Of a DNA stretch of 64,000 nucleotides, positions 27,880 through 37,331 are shown one piece after another. Within the stretch, counting starts at the first letter, position 1. Each line of letters opens with the position of its first letter. Under the pieces are notes generated by a model, which was not told where the DNA came from, did no database searches, and saw only the letters and a list, made by a program, of their open reading frames with translations. Source of the DNA: Undibacterium sp. CCC3.4 (GTDB taxonomy: Bacteria > Pseudomonadota > Gammaproteobacteria > Burkholderiales > Burkholderiaceae_D); assembly GCF_034347425.1 (NCBI RefSeq), contig NZ_CP133779.1, positions 2,418,001-2,482,000 of the forward strand. The letters are read 5' to 3'. The translations under genes and the position numbers were made by a program.

Positions 27880-27937
27880 GTTTCAATCGTGTTTCATATG
27901 TGTTTCAATGGATTTAAATTGCAACGCCATGTGAAAC
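27880..27937. promoter_or_regulatory. GTTTCA repeat array, likely activator sites of the prp operon
   Basis: GTTTCA occurs at 27880, 27891 and 27902, three times at exactly 11 bp, and the inverted TGAAAC at 27932-27937. The array is 86-143 bp upstream of the sigma-54 promoter, the usual distance for enhancer-binding activators such as PrpR. It is also just upstream of the Crp/Fnr gene, so it could serve that gene instead. Confidence 0.55.
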
Positions 27938-28022
27938 GTATACCGATTGTTTTGGGATAGGTTTTTCTTGCTAGCGGCGCTAAGTCGATGATTTTGTTGA
28001 GGAGTTTATATTTCTCTCACTG

Positions 28023-28038
28023 TTGGCATGGTGTTTGC
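28023..28038 (+). promoter_or_regulatory. Sigma-54 promoter of the prp operon
   Basis: TTGGCATGGTGTTTGC fits the -24/-12 consensus TGGCAC-N5-TTGC, with GG (28025-28026) and GC (28037-28038) separated by exactly ten bases. Transcription should start near 28050, about 27 bp before prpB. Confidence 0.8.
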
Positions 28039-28076
28039 GTTATGCCTGACAGTTCCTACCCTTTCCGGAGTGAAAA

Positions 28077-28967
28077 ATGAGTCATTATTCAGCAGGCGCC
28101 GCTTTCCGCAAGGCGATCCAAGAAGAATCACCTTTGCAAGTGATCGGCGCGATCAATGCCAATCATGCCTTGCTGGCCAAGCGTGCCGGTTTCAAGGCGA
28201 TTTACTTGTCCGGTGGCGGCGTTGCTGCCGGTTCCCTGGGTTTGCCTGATCTCGGTATTTCCAATCTCGACGATGTGCTCACCGATGTGCGCCGCATTAC
28301 CGATGTCTGCGATTTACCGCTGCTAGTCGATGCCGATACCGGCTTCGGGGCGTCGGCTTTCAATGTTGCCCGTACTGTTAAGTCGATGATTAAATTCGGC
28401 GCGGCGGCCATCCATATCGAAGACCAGGTCGGTGCCAAGCGCTGCGGTCATCGTCCCGGTAAAGAAATCGTCACGCAGCAGGAAATGGTTGACCGTATCA
28501 AGGCGGCGGTGGATGCCCGTAGCGATCCCGATTTCGTGATCATGGCGCGTACCGATGCCTTGGCGGTGGAAGGCTTTGAGCGTGCGCTCGAACGTGCCCA
28601 CGCCTATGTCGAAGCCGGTGCCGATATGGTGTTTCCGGAAGCGATCACGGAATTGCCTATGTATCAGCGTTTCGCTGCGCATTTGCGCGTGCCGATTCTG
28701 GCCAATATTACCGAATTCGGTGCTACACCTTTGTTCACGGTGGAAGAGTTGAAATCGGTCGACGTCGGTCTGGTGCTGTATCCCTTGTCGGCTTTCCGTG
28801 CCATGAATAAGGCAGCGGAAAATGTGTATGAAGCGATCCGTCGCGATGGTACACAGAAAAACGTCGTCGATACCATGCAAACGCGGATGGAACTCTACGA
28901 GCGCATCAATTACCACAGCTTCGAGCAAAAGCTCGACGCGCTGTTTGCTCAGCAAAAAAACAAATAA
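28077..28967 (+). CDS. prpB: 2-methylisocitrate lyase
   Basis: A 296-residue enzyme of the isocitrate-lyase superfamily that cleaves 2-methylisocitrate to pyruvate and succinate, last step of the 2-methylcitrate cycle for propionyl-CoA. Seen: [18 protein letters not shown], the metal-site [10 protein letters not shown], and the catalytic loop [12 protein letters not shown] (family KRCGH). The ATG has CCGGAG at good spacing. First gene of prpB-prpC-acnD-prpF; driven by the sigma-54 promoter at 28023. Confidence 0.95.
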   Translation: MSHYSAGAAFRKAIQEESPLQVIGAINANHALLAKRAGFKAIYLSGGGVAAGSLGLPDLGISNLDDVLTDVRRITDVCDLPLLVDADTGFGASAFNVARTVKSMIKFGAAAIHIEDQVGAKRCGHRPGKEIVTQQEMVDRIKAAVDARSDPDFVIMARTDALAVEGFERALERAHAYVEAGADMVFPEAITELPMYQRFAAHLRVPILANITEFGATPLFTVEELKSVDVGLVLYPLSAFRAMNKAAENVYEAIRRDGTQKNVVDTMQTRMELYERINYHSFEQKLDALFAQQKNK

Positions 28968-29009
28968 AACCATTCCTTACCATATCTGCGAGACATCGAG
29001 GAGCAAAAA

Positions 29010-30161
29010 ATGACTGAAGCTACTACCCCATTCAAACCGAAAAAATCGGTGGCCTTGTCCGGTGTTACCGCCGGCAATACCGCTTTGTGCACGGTCGGCA
29101 AGACCGGCAATGATTTACATTATCGCGGCTACGATATTCTCGACATCGCCACCACGTGTGAATTCGAAGAAATCGCGCATTTGCTGGTGCATGGCAAATT
29201 GCCGACGCCGGCCGAACTGCTCGCTTATAAAGCCAAACTCAAAGCCCTGCGCGGTTTGCCAGCCAGTTTGAAGGCGGCCTTGGAATGTTTGCCGGCTTCG
29301 GCTCATCCTATGGATGTGATGCGCACCGGGGTGTCTGCACTCGGTTGCATGCTGCCGGAAAAAGATGATCATAATTTGCCGGGCGCGCGCGATATTGCCG
29401 ATCAATTGATGGCGTCGTTCGGTTCCATGCTGCTGTACTGGTACCACTACAGCCACAATGGCCGCCGCATCGAAGTTGAAACCGGCGATGATTCCATCGG
29501 TGGCCACTTCTTGCATCTGTTGCACGGCATTGCGCCGTCTGCGCAATGGGTCAGCGCCATGCATACTTCCTTGATTTTGTACGCGGAACATGAATTCAAT
29601 GCTTCGACCTTTGCCGGTCGCGTCATCGCCGGTACTGGTTCCGACATGCATTCGGCCGTGGCCGGTGCCATTGGTGCTTTGCGCGGTCCTAAGCATGGCG
29701 GTGCCAATGAAGTCGCTTTCGAAATTCAGAAACGTTACGATAATCCGGACGAAGCCGAAGCCGATATCAAAAAACGTGTGGAAAACAAAGAAGTGGTGAT
29801 TGGTTTCGGCCATCCGGTGTATACCATTTCTGATCCGCGCAACAAGGTCATCAAAGATGTTGCCAAAGAATTGTCGCAACAGGCCGGTTCGACCAAGATG
29901 TACGATATCGCTGAACGGCTTGAAAGCGTGATGTGGGAAGCGAAAAAAATGTTCCCGAATCTCGATTGGTTCTCGGCGGTGTCGTATCACATGATGGGCG
30001 TGCCGACGGCGATGTTTACGCCCTTGTTCGTGATTGCCCGTACTTCCGGTTGGGCCGCCCATATCATCGAGCAACGCATCGATAACAAGATCATTCGTCC
30101 GAGTGCCAATTATGTTGGCCCGGAAGATCTCGCATTTGTGCCACTTAAAGACCGTCAATAA
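29010..30161 (+). CDS. prpC: 2-methylcitrate synthase
   Basis: A 383-residue citrate-synthase-fold enzyme condensing propionyl-CoA with oxaloacetate. Catalytic blocks are visible: [22 protein letters not shown] region with catalytic His ([11 protein letters not shown]), the [10 protein letters not shown] block and [15 protein letters not shown] with the active-site His. The short length and the [21 protein letters not shown]-terminus separate it from housekeeping GltA. GAGGAG precedes the ATG. A GC-rich hairpin (GCCGCCG/CGGCGGC at 30178-30200) lies in the gap before acnD. Confidence 0.95.
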   Translation: MTEATTPFKPKKSVALSGVTAGNTALCTVGKTGNDLHYRGYDILDIATTCEFEEIAHLLVHGKLPTPAELLAYKAKLKALRGLPASLKAALECLPASAHPMDVMRTGVSALGCMLPEKDDHNLPGARDIADQLMASFGSMLLYWYHYSHNGRRIEVETGDDSIGGHFLHLLHGIAPSAQWVSAMHTSLILYAEHEFNASTFAGRVIAGTGSDMHSAVAGAIGALRGPKHGGANEVAFEIQKRYDNPDEAEADIKKRVENKEVVIGFGHPVYTISDPRNKVIKDVAKELSQQAGSTKMYDIAERLESVMWEAKKMFPNLDWFSAVSYHMMGVPTAMFTPLFVIARTSGWAAHIIEQRIDNKIIRPSANYVGPEDLAFVPLKDRQ

Positions 30162-30239
30162 GCTGCGCGCCGACGCTGCCGCCGTGATTACTGCGGCGGC
30201 GCCGCTGCTGCTGTCTCTTAATTTTTCCCTGACTGAGCC

Positions 30240-32834
30240 ATGAATACTGCAAATCGCAAAGCCCTACCCGGCACTAAACTCGATTACTACGATACCCGTG
30301 CCGCGGTCGACGCCATCACTCCTGGCGCCTATGACAAACTGCCCTACACCTCGCGTGTTTTGGCCGAAAATCTGGTGCGCCGCTGTGATCCGGCCACGCT
30401 GGAGGATTCGCTCAAACAATTTATCGAACGCAAGCGTGATCTCGATTTTCCTTGGTTTCCGGCACGCGTGGTGTGCCACGATATTCTGGGACAAACTGCG
30501 CTGGTCGATCTGGCCGGTTTGCGTGACGCGATTGCGGCGCAAGGCGGTGATCCGGCGCTGGTGAATCCGGTGGTGCCGACTCAATTAGTGGTCGATCACT
30601 CGCTGGCAGTCGAATGCGGCGGTTTTGATCCCAATGCCTTCGCTAAAAACCGCGCGATCGAAGATCGACGTAATGAAGATCGCTTCGATTTCATCAATTG
30701 GACTAAAAAAGCGTTTAAAAATGTCGATGTCATTCCACCTGGTAATGGCATTCTGCATCAGATTAATCTTGAGCGCATGTCGCCGGTGATCCAAGTGCAG
30801 GATGGCGTGGCCTATCCCGATACCTTGGTCGGTACTGACAGCCATACACCGATGGTCGATGCGCTCGGCGTCATCGCCATCGGCGTTGGCGGTCTGGAAG
30901 CCGAGAGCGTGATGCTGGGACGTGCCTCGTGGATGCGTCTGCCCGATATCATTGGGGTGGAACTGAGCGGCCGACCGCAGGAAGGCATCACCGCCACCGA
31001 CATCGTGCTGGCGCTGACGGAATTTTTGCGCAAGCAAAAAGTGGTCTCGTCTTACCTCGAATTTTACGGTGACGGTGCCGCGCGTTTGACGCTCGGTGAC
31101 CGCGCCACCATCGCCAATATGGCACCGGAATTCGGTGCTACCGCGGCGATGTTTTACATCGATGAACAAACCATCAAGTATTTGAAATTGACCGGTCGCG
31201 ACGATGAACTGGTCAAGCTCGTCGAGTTGTATGCGAAAGAAACCGGCTTGTGGGCCGAGAGTTTGAAACATGCCGAATATGAACGCGTGCTGCATTTCGA
31301 TTTGTCGTCGGTGGTAAGGACGATTGCCGGGCCATCGAATCCGCATAACCGTGTGCCGACTTCGGAATTGGCGGCGCGCGGTATCAGCGGCAAGGTCGAG
31401 AACGAAGCCGGTTTGATGCCGGATGGTGCGGTGATCATTGCCGCCATCACCAGTTGCACCAATACCAATAACCCCCGCAATATGATTGCCGCCGGTTTGA
31501 TCGCCCGAAATGCCAATGCCCGTGGCTTGACGCGTAAGCCTTGGGTGAAGAGTTCCTTGGCACCCGGTTCGAAAACCGTCACCTTGTATTTGGAAGAAGC
31601 CGGTTTGATGAGCGAGCTCGAACAGCTGGGTTTCGGCGTGGTGGCGTATGCCTGTACTTCTTGCAATGGCATGAGCGGTGCGCTCGATCCGGTGATTGAG
31701 CAAGAAGTGATCGCGCGTGATTTGTATGCGACTGCGGTGTTGTCGGGTAACCGAAATTTCGATGGTCGGATTCACCCGTATGCGAAACAAGCATTTTTGG
31801 CTTCGCCGCCGCTGGTGGTGGCGTATGCGATTGCCGGCACAATACGCTTCGATATTGAAAAAGATGTGCTCGGCATCGATGCCGCCGGCTTGCCGGTGAC
31901 GCTCAAGGATATTTGGCCCAGCGATGCGGAAATCGATGCGATTGTGGCTAGCAGTGTTAAACCTGAACAATTCCGCAAGGTGTACATTCCTATGTTCGCC
32001 AAACAAGCCGATGATGGCAGCAGCGTCAGCCCGCTTTACGACTGGCGTCCAGCAACCACCTACATCCGCCGGCCACCGTACTGGGAAGGTGCACTGGCAG
32101 GGGAACGCACGATGAAGGGCATGCGTGCGCTGGCGGTATTGGGTGACAATATCACGACCGATCATTTGTCACCGTCGAACGCGATCATGCTCGACAGTGC
32201 GGCCGGTGCGTATTTGGCAAAAATGGGTTTGCCGGAAGAAGATTTCAATTCCTATGCCACTCACCGCGGCGATCATTTAACCGCGCAACGTGCCACTTTC
32301 GCCAATCCAACTTTAAAAAATGAAATGGTGCAGGAAAACGGTCAAGTCAAGGCCGGGTCGCTGACGCGGATTGAACCGGAAGGAAAAATTTCGCGTATGT
32401 GGGAAGCGATAGAAATTTACATGGAGCGCAAGCAGCCGCTGATCATCATCGCCGGCGCCGATTATGGGCAAGGTTCTTCGCGTGATTGGGCCGCTAAAGG
32501 CGTGCGTTTGGCCGGGGTGGAAGCGATTGCCGCCGAAGGTTTTGAGCGTATTCATCGGACTAACTTGGTCGGTATGGGCGTGCTGCCTTTGGAATTTTTC
32601 CCTGGTGTGAATCGTCTTACGCTCGCGCTCGATGGCAGTGAAACCTATGATGTCAGCGGTGTGCGCAGTCCGCGCGCGACGCTGAGCTTGCTGATTCATC
32701 GCAAAAATGGTGAGCGCCTCGAAGTGCCGATGTTGTGTCGTCTCGATACCGCTGAAGAAGTTTCGATTTACGAAGCTGGCGGCGTGTTGCAACGCTTCGC
32801 GCAGGATTTCCTCGAATCGAGCAAAGCGGCGTAA
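30240..32834 (+). CDS. acnD: Fe/S-dependent 2-methylcitrate dehydratase
   Basis: An 864-residue aconitase-family enzyme. The three cluster-binding cysteines lie in AAITSCTNTNNPRNM and YACTSCNGMSG; the C-terminal swivel domain has ADYGQGSSRDWAAKGVRLAGV. AcnD with PrpF replaces PrpD in many beta- and gamma-proteobacteria, converting 2-methylcitrate to 2-methylaconitate. No prpD gene is present. The ATG at 30240 follows a weak ribosome site. A terminator-like hairpin follows its stop. Confidence 0.95.
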   Translation: MNTANRKALPGTKLDYYDTRAAVDAITPGAYDKLPYTSRVLAENLVRRCDPATLEDSLKQFIERKRDLDFPWFPARVVCHDILGQTALVDLAGLRDAIAAQGGDPALVNPVVPTQLVVDHSLAVECGGFDPNAFAKNRAIEDRRNEDRFDFINWTKKAFKNVDVIPPGNGILHQINLERMSPVIQVQDGVAYPDTLVGTDSHTPMVDALGVIAIGVGGLEAESVMLGRASWMRLPDIIGVELSGRPQEGITATDIVLALTEFLRKQKVVSSYLEFYGDGAARLTLGDRATIANMAPEFGATAAMFYIDEQTIKYLKLTGRDDELVKLVELYAKETGLWAESLKHAEYERVLHFDLSSVVRTIAGPSNPHNRVPTSELAARGISGKVENEAGLMPDGAVIIAAITSCTNTNNPRNMIAAGLIARNANARGLTRKPWVKSSLAPGSKTVTLYLEEAGLMSELEQLGFGVVAYACTSCNGMSGALDPVIEQEVIARDLYATAVLSGNRNFDGRIHPYAKQAFLASPPLVVAYAIAGTIRFDIEKDVLGIDAAGLPVTLKDIWPSDAEIDAIVASSVKPEQFRKVYIPMFAKQADDGSSVSPLYDWRPATTYIRRPPYWEGALAGERTMKGMRALAVLGDNITTDHLSPSNAIMLDSAAGAYLAKMGLPEEDFNSYATHRGDHLTAQRATFANPTLKNEMVQENGQVKAGSLTRIEPEGKISRMWEAIEIYMERKQPLIIIAGADYGQGSSRDWAAKGVRLAGVEAIAAEGFERIHRTNLVGMGVLPLEFFPGVNRLTLALDGSETYDVSGVRSPRATLSLLIHRKNGERLEVPMLCRLDTAEEVSIYEAGGVLQRFAQDFLESSKAA

Positions 32835-32860
32835 AAGTTGTTTGAGTTACTTGTTGTTCC

Positions 32861-32891
32861 GGGCGCGCCGGTTCCGGCGCGCCCCTTTTTT
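32861..32891 (+). terminator. Intrinsic terminator inside the prp operon
   Basis: GGGCGCGCCGG (32861-32871) and CCGGCGCGCCC (32874-32884) are perfectly complementary around TT and are followed by CTTTTTT. It lies between acnD and prpF and should reduce or stop transcription before prpF; the prpF ribosome site begins right after it. Confidence 0.85.
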
Positions 32892-32907
32892 CTTCGGAGT
32901 GCTAGAC

Positions 32908-34107
32908 ATGGCCCATCTTCCTCAAATTAAAATTCCTGCCACGTATATGCGTGGTGGTACCAGTAAAGGCGTGTTCTTCCGTCTGCAAGATTTACCCGTG
33001 GCCGCGCAAGTGCCCGGTGCGGCGCGCGATGCTTTGTTATTGCGCGTGATCGGTAGTCCTGATCCTTATGGTAAGCAGATCGACGGCATGGGTGGTGCCA
33101 GTTCGAGTACCAGCAAGAGCGTGATTCTGGCGACCAGCACGCGGCCCGAGCACGATGTTGATTACTTGTTTGGCCAAGTGGCGATCGACCAGGCATTTGT
33201 CGATTGGAGCGGGAATTGCGGTAATTTATCGGCGGCAGTCGGCTCGTTTGCCATTGCCAGCGGCTTGGTGGCGTTGGAGCGCGTGCTGGGCGTCGGCATA
33301 CAGAGTGGCATGGCGAGGGTACGTATTTGGCAAGCCAACATCGGCAAAACCATCATCGCCCATGTGCCGGTTACTGATGGGCTAGTGCAGGAAACGGGCG
33401 ACTTCGAACTCGATGGCGTGAGCTTTCCGGCGGCTGAAGTACAACTTGAATTTCTGGATCCGGCCGCTGAAGAAGAGGGCGGTGGCGGCGCGATGTTCCC
33501 GACCGGGAATGTGGTCGATGATCTTGAGGTGCCTGGTATCGGTACGCTCAAAGTCACGCTCATTAATGCCGGCATCCCAACTATTTTCGTCGACGCGGCG
33601 GCGCTCGGTTATACCGGTTGTGAACTGCAGGAGGCGATTAACAGCGATCCGCTCGCCTTGGCTAAGTTGGAAACGATACGCGCCCACGGTGCGCTGCGCA
33701 TGGGTTTGATCAGCGCGCTGGATCAGGCAGTCACGCGCCAGCACACGCCGAAGCTGGCGTTCGTGGCCGCCCCAGCTGATTACATCGCCTCGAGTGGTAA
33801 GGCGGTACAGGCAGCTGATATCGATTTGTTGGTGCGCGCCATGTCTATGGGTAAGTTGCATCATGCGATGATGGGCACGGCCGCCGTTGCCATTGGCACC
33901 GCCGCCGCGATTCCTGGCACCTTGGTGAATCTGGCTGCCGGTGGTGGCGCACGCAGTGCGGTGCGCTTTGGTCATCCATCGGGCACGCTGCGAGTTGGTG
34001 CCCAAGCCGTGCAAAATCCACACGATGGCAGTTGGAGTGTGACCAAGGCGATCATGAGCCGCAGTGCGCGCGTGCTGATGGAAGGGTGGGTCAGGGTGCC
34101 GGCTTAG
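32908..34107 (+). CDS. prpF: 2-methylaconitate cis-trans isomerase
   Basis: A 399-residue protein of the PrpF family (diaminopimelate-epimerase-like fold) that isomerises the AcnD product so aconitase can complete the cycle. Typical blocks: PATYMRGGTSKGVFF at the N-terminus, DPYGKQIDGMGGASSSTSK, and DWSGNCGNLSAAVG. The ATG at 32908 follows TTCGGAG; the longer frame to 32707 overlaps acnD and is not real. A strong terminator-like hairpin upstream suggests lower or separate expression. Confidence 0.95.
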   Translation: MAHLPQIKIPATYMRGGTSKGVFFRLQDLPVAAQVPGAARDALLLRVIGSPDPYGKQIDGMGGASSSTSKSVILATSTRPEHDVDYLFGQVAIDQAFVDWSGNCGNLSAAVGSFAIASGLVALERVLGVGIQSGMARVRIWQANIGKTIIAHVPVTDGLVQETGDFELDGVSFPAAEVQLEFLDPAAEEEGGGGAMFPTGNVVDDLEVPGIGTLKVTLINAGIPTIFVDAAALGYTGCELQEAINSDPLALAKLETIRAHGALRMGLISALDQAVTRQHTPKLAFVAAPADYIASSGKAVQAADIDLLVRAMSMGKLHHAMMGTAAVAIGTAAAIPGTLVNLAAGGGARSAVRFGHPSGTLRVGAQAVQNPHDGSWSVTKAIMSRSARVLMEGWVRVPA

Positions 34108-34279
34108 CTGCGCTTGCGGCAGCAGCATACTGGAACGATGGCGACATTGAACTGTTTTTGCGCGAGCATATTCACATCGCGTGCACAAGCCTTGCATCGC
34201 CATTCTATCCTGCGAATTGTGTGAGGAAGAATGTAGAAAAAATCTTGCTTCAATTGATCGCTTGCGCGGCAAACCTCGC
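34108..34279. other. Non-coding stretch after prpF
   Basis: No supported gene, RNA or clear terminator was found between the prpF stop and MITE copy B. With the repeat that follows, the gene-free gap up to the ATP-grasp gene is about 890 bp, the longest in the window. Confidence 0.6.
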
Positions 34280-34976
34280 CCTTCAGAGGCTGTCGCAAAA
34301 GGGTATTGAGTCGGTATCATTACTCCAACTGGCCGACATGTCATTCCCCCATGCTCTCGACTCGTCATTCCCCGCGCAGGCGGGGAATCCAGTGGCACGT
34401 CAGTGCCTTCAGGGTGGGATGGTCGATCAAGGGCATTTTTTTTTCTGTTAAATCAACACGTCCTGCTGCGCCTGAGCCGCACAGATATAAAAAGCGCGTG
34501 CGCGCCACTGGATTGCCGCCTACGCGGCAATGACGAATTGGGCGATTGGGTGGATACGTAGTCGACCTGGCCTGCTCTCGACTCGTCATTCCCCGCGCAG
34601 GCGGGGAATCCAGTGGCACGTCAGTGCCTTCAGGGTGGGATGGTCGATTAAGGGCATTTTTTTTTCTGTTAAATCAACACGTCCTGCTGCGCCTGAGCCG
34701 CACAGATATAAAAGGCGCGTGCGCGCCACTGGATTGCCGCCTACGCGGCAATGACGAATTGGGCGGCGGGATGGATGCGCAATCGACCTGACTTGTGGGT
34801 AATGATCAGCGCGCTTTTGCGCGGGAACCTGGCGGCGTTCGTGCTGAACTGAAAATGCCAGAAATCATGCTGTTTTCAGTGCTGAAAACGATACTGGGTT
34901 CCAGCCAAAAGCATGCGGGACTGACGAGGTATGCGGTGTTTCAGGTGTAAAAAAGCGTCCATCAGGCTTTTGCGAC
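34280..34976. repeat. MITE-like element, copy B, split by nested repeats
   Basis: Terminal repeats GTCGCAAAAG (34292-34301) and CTTTTGCGAC (34967-34976). The first 60 and last 180 bases match copy A (6410-6657) read on the opposite strand, e.g. CGTCCATCAGGCTTTTGCGAC-type right end and GTCGGTATCATTAC-type left end. About 440 bp of unrelated tandem repeat sits in the middle. The outer CCTTCAGAGGCT is on the same side in both copies although the interior is inverted. Lies between converging genes. Confidence 0.8.
34354..34795. repeat. 221-bp tandem duplication of a REP-like palindrome unit
   Basis: Two nearly identical head-to-tail copies, 34354-34574 and 34575-34795, each opening CTCTCGACTCGTCATTCC. 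Each contains CGTCATTCCCCGC near the start and GCGGCAATGACG near the end plus CCAGTGGC/GCCACTGG, forming a large stem. A T-rich tract (AAGGGCATTTTTTTTTC) lies in each loop. Differences are a few bases, so the duplication is recent. Inserted inside MITE copy B. Confidence 0.9.
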
Positions 34977-34995
34977 AGACTGCCCACGCGCCGCA

Positions 34996-36015
34996 TCAAG
35001 CTTGCCGCTGCAAGCCATTGTCGATCAACCAATCGACCGCGCTTTCCCAGGCAATGCCGGCGGCATTGAGCATCAGCGGGACGATGCTGTTTTTTCCCAA
35101 GCCGGGATGGGTATTGACTTCTAACAGATAGGGCTGGCCATCGGCAAAGCGGAAATCGACGCGTGAAAAGGCATTGAAGCGAAAACAGGCATGCAGTTTT
35201 TCCGCGATGCTTTGTAATTCCAGTTGAGTGGCGGCGGACAGGCCGCAGGGAATGGCGACTTGGTAGCGATCAGATTTTTTGATAGCCGCATCGAACATTC
35301 TTCCTGCGTAGGCGATGCGGGCTACCGGCAGGCTCTGGAACTGCGGGCTGCCGGGCCGGCCGAACACGGCAGCAGTGTATTCGAGCCCATCCAAAAAGGG
35401 TTCCAGATAAATTTCATCATAATTGATCAGCAGGCGCGTGATGGCTTGCTGAATGTCTTCTTGGCTTTCGACTAATTCAGTCGAATTGCTCGAGCCACCG
35501 GTGGCTGCCTTGACGATCAGTGGAAAGCCGAAAGCGGCGGCAGCAGCGCCGATGTCGGCAGCGCGGCTGGGCCACTCGGCGCGGGTAAATGCATACCAGT
35601 CGGGCGTGAGGAAGCCGGCGGCGCGCATGATTTGTTTCGACAGGATTTTATTCATGCCTTTGATGCTGGCCATTTTTCCATTGCCGGTGTAGGGCTGGCG
35701 TATCAATTCAAACATGCCTTGCAGTTGGCCATCGCATTCGAGTTCGCCGTGCAGGGTGTTGATGACGATATCGAAGCGCCCCTGAATGGCAAAGGTGGCC
35801 AGTACGTTGGCATGGCGCGTGACGATGTGCGCGGCTTGATCCGGGGCTGATTCGTCGACCCAGCCGGCGCTATCCCAATTCAACAGGGTACAGCGATAGC
35901 GCTGTGGATTGGCGTGGGCGATGATTAATTCAGCACTGCGGCGCGACAGATAATCTTCAGAAGAAAATCCGCCGCTCAGTACGGCTACGTTCAAGCGATG
36001 CTGTGTGTTTACCAT
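34996..36015 (-). CDS. D-alanine-D-alanine ligase-like ATP-grasp enzyme
   Basis: A 339-residue ATP-grasp protein: N-terminal LNVAVLSGGFSSEDYLSRRSAE, a phosphate-binding loop KAATGGSSNSTELV, then EPFLDGLEYTAAVFG and the metal/ATP block SRVDFRFADGQPYLLEVNTHPGLGKNS near the C-terminus. These are Ddl-family signatures. The housekeeping ddl is normally in the cell-wall cluster, so this copy, placed after a symporter and two binding proteins, may join other amino acids or act on small peptides. Substrate unknown. It starts four bases after the symporter stop, so they are co-transcribed. Confidence 0.8.
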   Translation of the reverse strand: MVNTQHRLNVAVLSGGFSSEDYLSRRSAELIIAHANPQRYRCTLLNWDSAGWVDESAPDQAAHIVTRHANVLATFAIQGRFDIVINTLHGELECDGQLQGMFELIRQPYTGNGKMASIKGMNKILSKQIMRAAGFLTPDWYAFTRAEWPSRAADIGAAAAAFGFPLIVKAATGGSSNSTELVESQEDIQQAITRLLINYDEIYLEPFLDGLEYTAAVFGRPGSPQFQSLPVARIAYAGRMFDAAIKKSDRYQVAIPCGLSAATQLELQSIAEKLHACFRFNAFSRVDFRFADGQPYLLEVNTHPGLGKNSIVPLMLNAAGIAWESAVDWLIDNGLQRQA

Positions 36016-36018
36016 CGC

Positions 36019-37308
36019 TCAGGCCGTCGCGTTTGGGCTGGATTTTTCTGACGCGGCGATGACTGCGCTGAGCGTGACGTTGGTGTAGATATTAGCCAGC
36101 GTGGCGATCGGGTCGATGATGGGATTGATCGCTAACAGCAAGATCGTGATCGCTTGTGCCGGTAATCCTAAGGGAATGAGCACAATTGAGACCATGGCGA
36201 TCGAGACGATGCCGGGTGCACCGGCACCGGCAGTGGCGGCTAACACACTCAATACCAGCGCCAGAGCCAGATCGGGGAAGCTCAGCGATATGCCATACAG
36301 TTGGGCCGCAAACACGGTTGCTGAGGTGTAAATGATGATCATGGAAAAGCGGTTGATGACGGCACCAAGCGGGATGACCAGGTTGATGATGTCCGGTGAC
36401 ATCCTGAGTTTGTCGCCGGTCAGGCCATCGATTGCCGCCGGCATGGAAGCGAAGGTGCTGCTGGTACCGAAGGCGATGAGCATGGATTCCTTCATGGCGG
36501 ACAATACCACCAGCGGCGAGCGGCGCGTCGCCATGCACAGCACTATGGTGTCGAGCAAGATGATGAGCAGTGAAATACCCCAGATCATGGCGACGAATTT
36601 GGCCATTGCCACCAGGGTTTCGGCACCGGTGCTGGCGAGTTCGCTGGCCAGCAGCGAGAATAAGCCGAACGGCAGCAAATACATGATCCAGCTGATGATT
36701 TTGAACAACACCTTGAACAAGGCATCGGTGAAATTGAGGATGTGATGGGCGGTGCTGCCGCCGATCTTTCCGGTGGCTACGCCCAGCACCAGTGAAAAGA
36801 ACAGGATGGACAGATTCGAGCCTTCGCCCATGGCTTGGAACACATTCGAGGGGATCATCGATTGCAGAAAGTCGAAAAAGCCGCGACTGGTGCCGAGCTG
36901 GGTGCCACCGTCAGACTGGTCGGCGGCATTGAGTGTTTTACCGAGCAAGATCTGCGCTTCTTTACTCAGGTCTTCACCGGGGCCGACTAACAGGCTGACC
37001 ACCAAGGCCAAGAGGCTGATGGCGAATAAAAAAATCAGGCTGCTGACGATGATTTTAACGATGTTGTGGCGCGCACTTTCTGAGGAAAATAAGCGCCCGA
37101 CGCTGGTGATGAGGGCGGTCATCAGAATCGGGATGATGGTCATTTGCAGCAGCTTGAGATAGATCGCACCGACCGGTGCGATCATGTGCGAGAACGCGGG
37201 GAAGAATAAGCCGGTCAGGATTCCGACGATCATGGCAATGAGGATGACGACGGGCGACTTGAGCCAGTCGAGAGAGTAAGCCTGCACTGCTTCGGGAGCG
37301 GATTTCAT
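36019..37308 (-). CDS. Dicarboxylate/amino acid:cation symporter (DAACS)
   Basis: A 429-residue membrane protein with eight helices and two re-entrant hairpins typical of GltP/DctA transporters: the serine-rich hairpin AFGTSSTFASMPAAI, the PLGAVINRFSMIIIYTSATVF helix and the VLAATAGAGAPGIVSIAMV hairpin. Family members import glutamate, aspartate, serine or C4-dicarboxylates with Na+ or H+. It sits between two solute-binding proteins and an ATP-grasp ligase in one minus-strand run, which suggests amino-acid handling. Confidence 0.9.
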   Translation of the reverse strand: MKSAPEAVQAYSLDWLKSPVVILIAMIVGILTGLFFPAFSHMIAPVGAIYLKLLQMTIIPILMTALITSVGRLFSSESARHNIVKIIVSSLIFLFAISLLALVVSLLVGPGEDLSKEAQILLGKTLNAADQSDGGTQLGTSRGFFDFLQSMIPSNVFQAMGEGSNLSILFFSLVLGVATGKIGGSTAHHILNFTDALFKVLFKIISWIMYLLPFGLFSLLASELASTGAETLVAMAKFVAMIWGISLLIILLDTIVLCMATRRSPLVVLSAMKESMLIAFGTSSTFASMPAAIDGLTGDKLRMSPDIINLVIPLGAVINRFSMIIIYTSATVFAAQLYGISLSFPDLALALVLSVLAATAGAGAPGIVSIAMVSIVLIPLGLPAQAITILLLAINPIIDPIATLANIYTNVTLSAVIAASEKSSPNATA

Positions 37309-37331
37309 GGGGGTGTGACCTTGTGTTGATT

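Noticed and set aside
34131..34791. Small open frames of 64-139 codons in the gap after prpF
   Set aside because: They fall in repeated non-coding elements, and near-identical frames occur in both tandem copies, which is explained by the duplication.
34354..34795. CRISPR-like direct repeats
   Set aside because: Only two long units in direct tandem, with no spacers and no cas genes.
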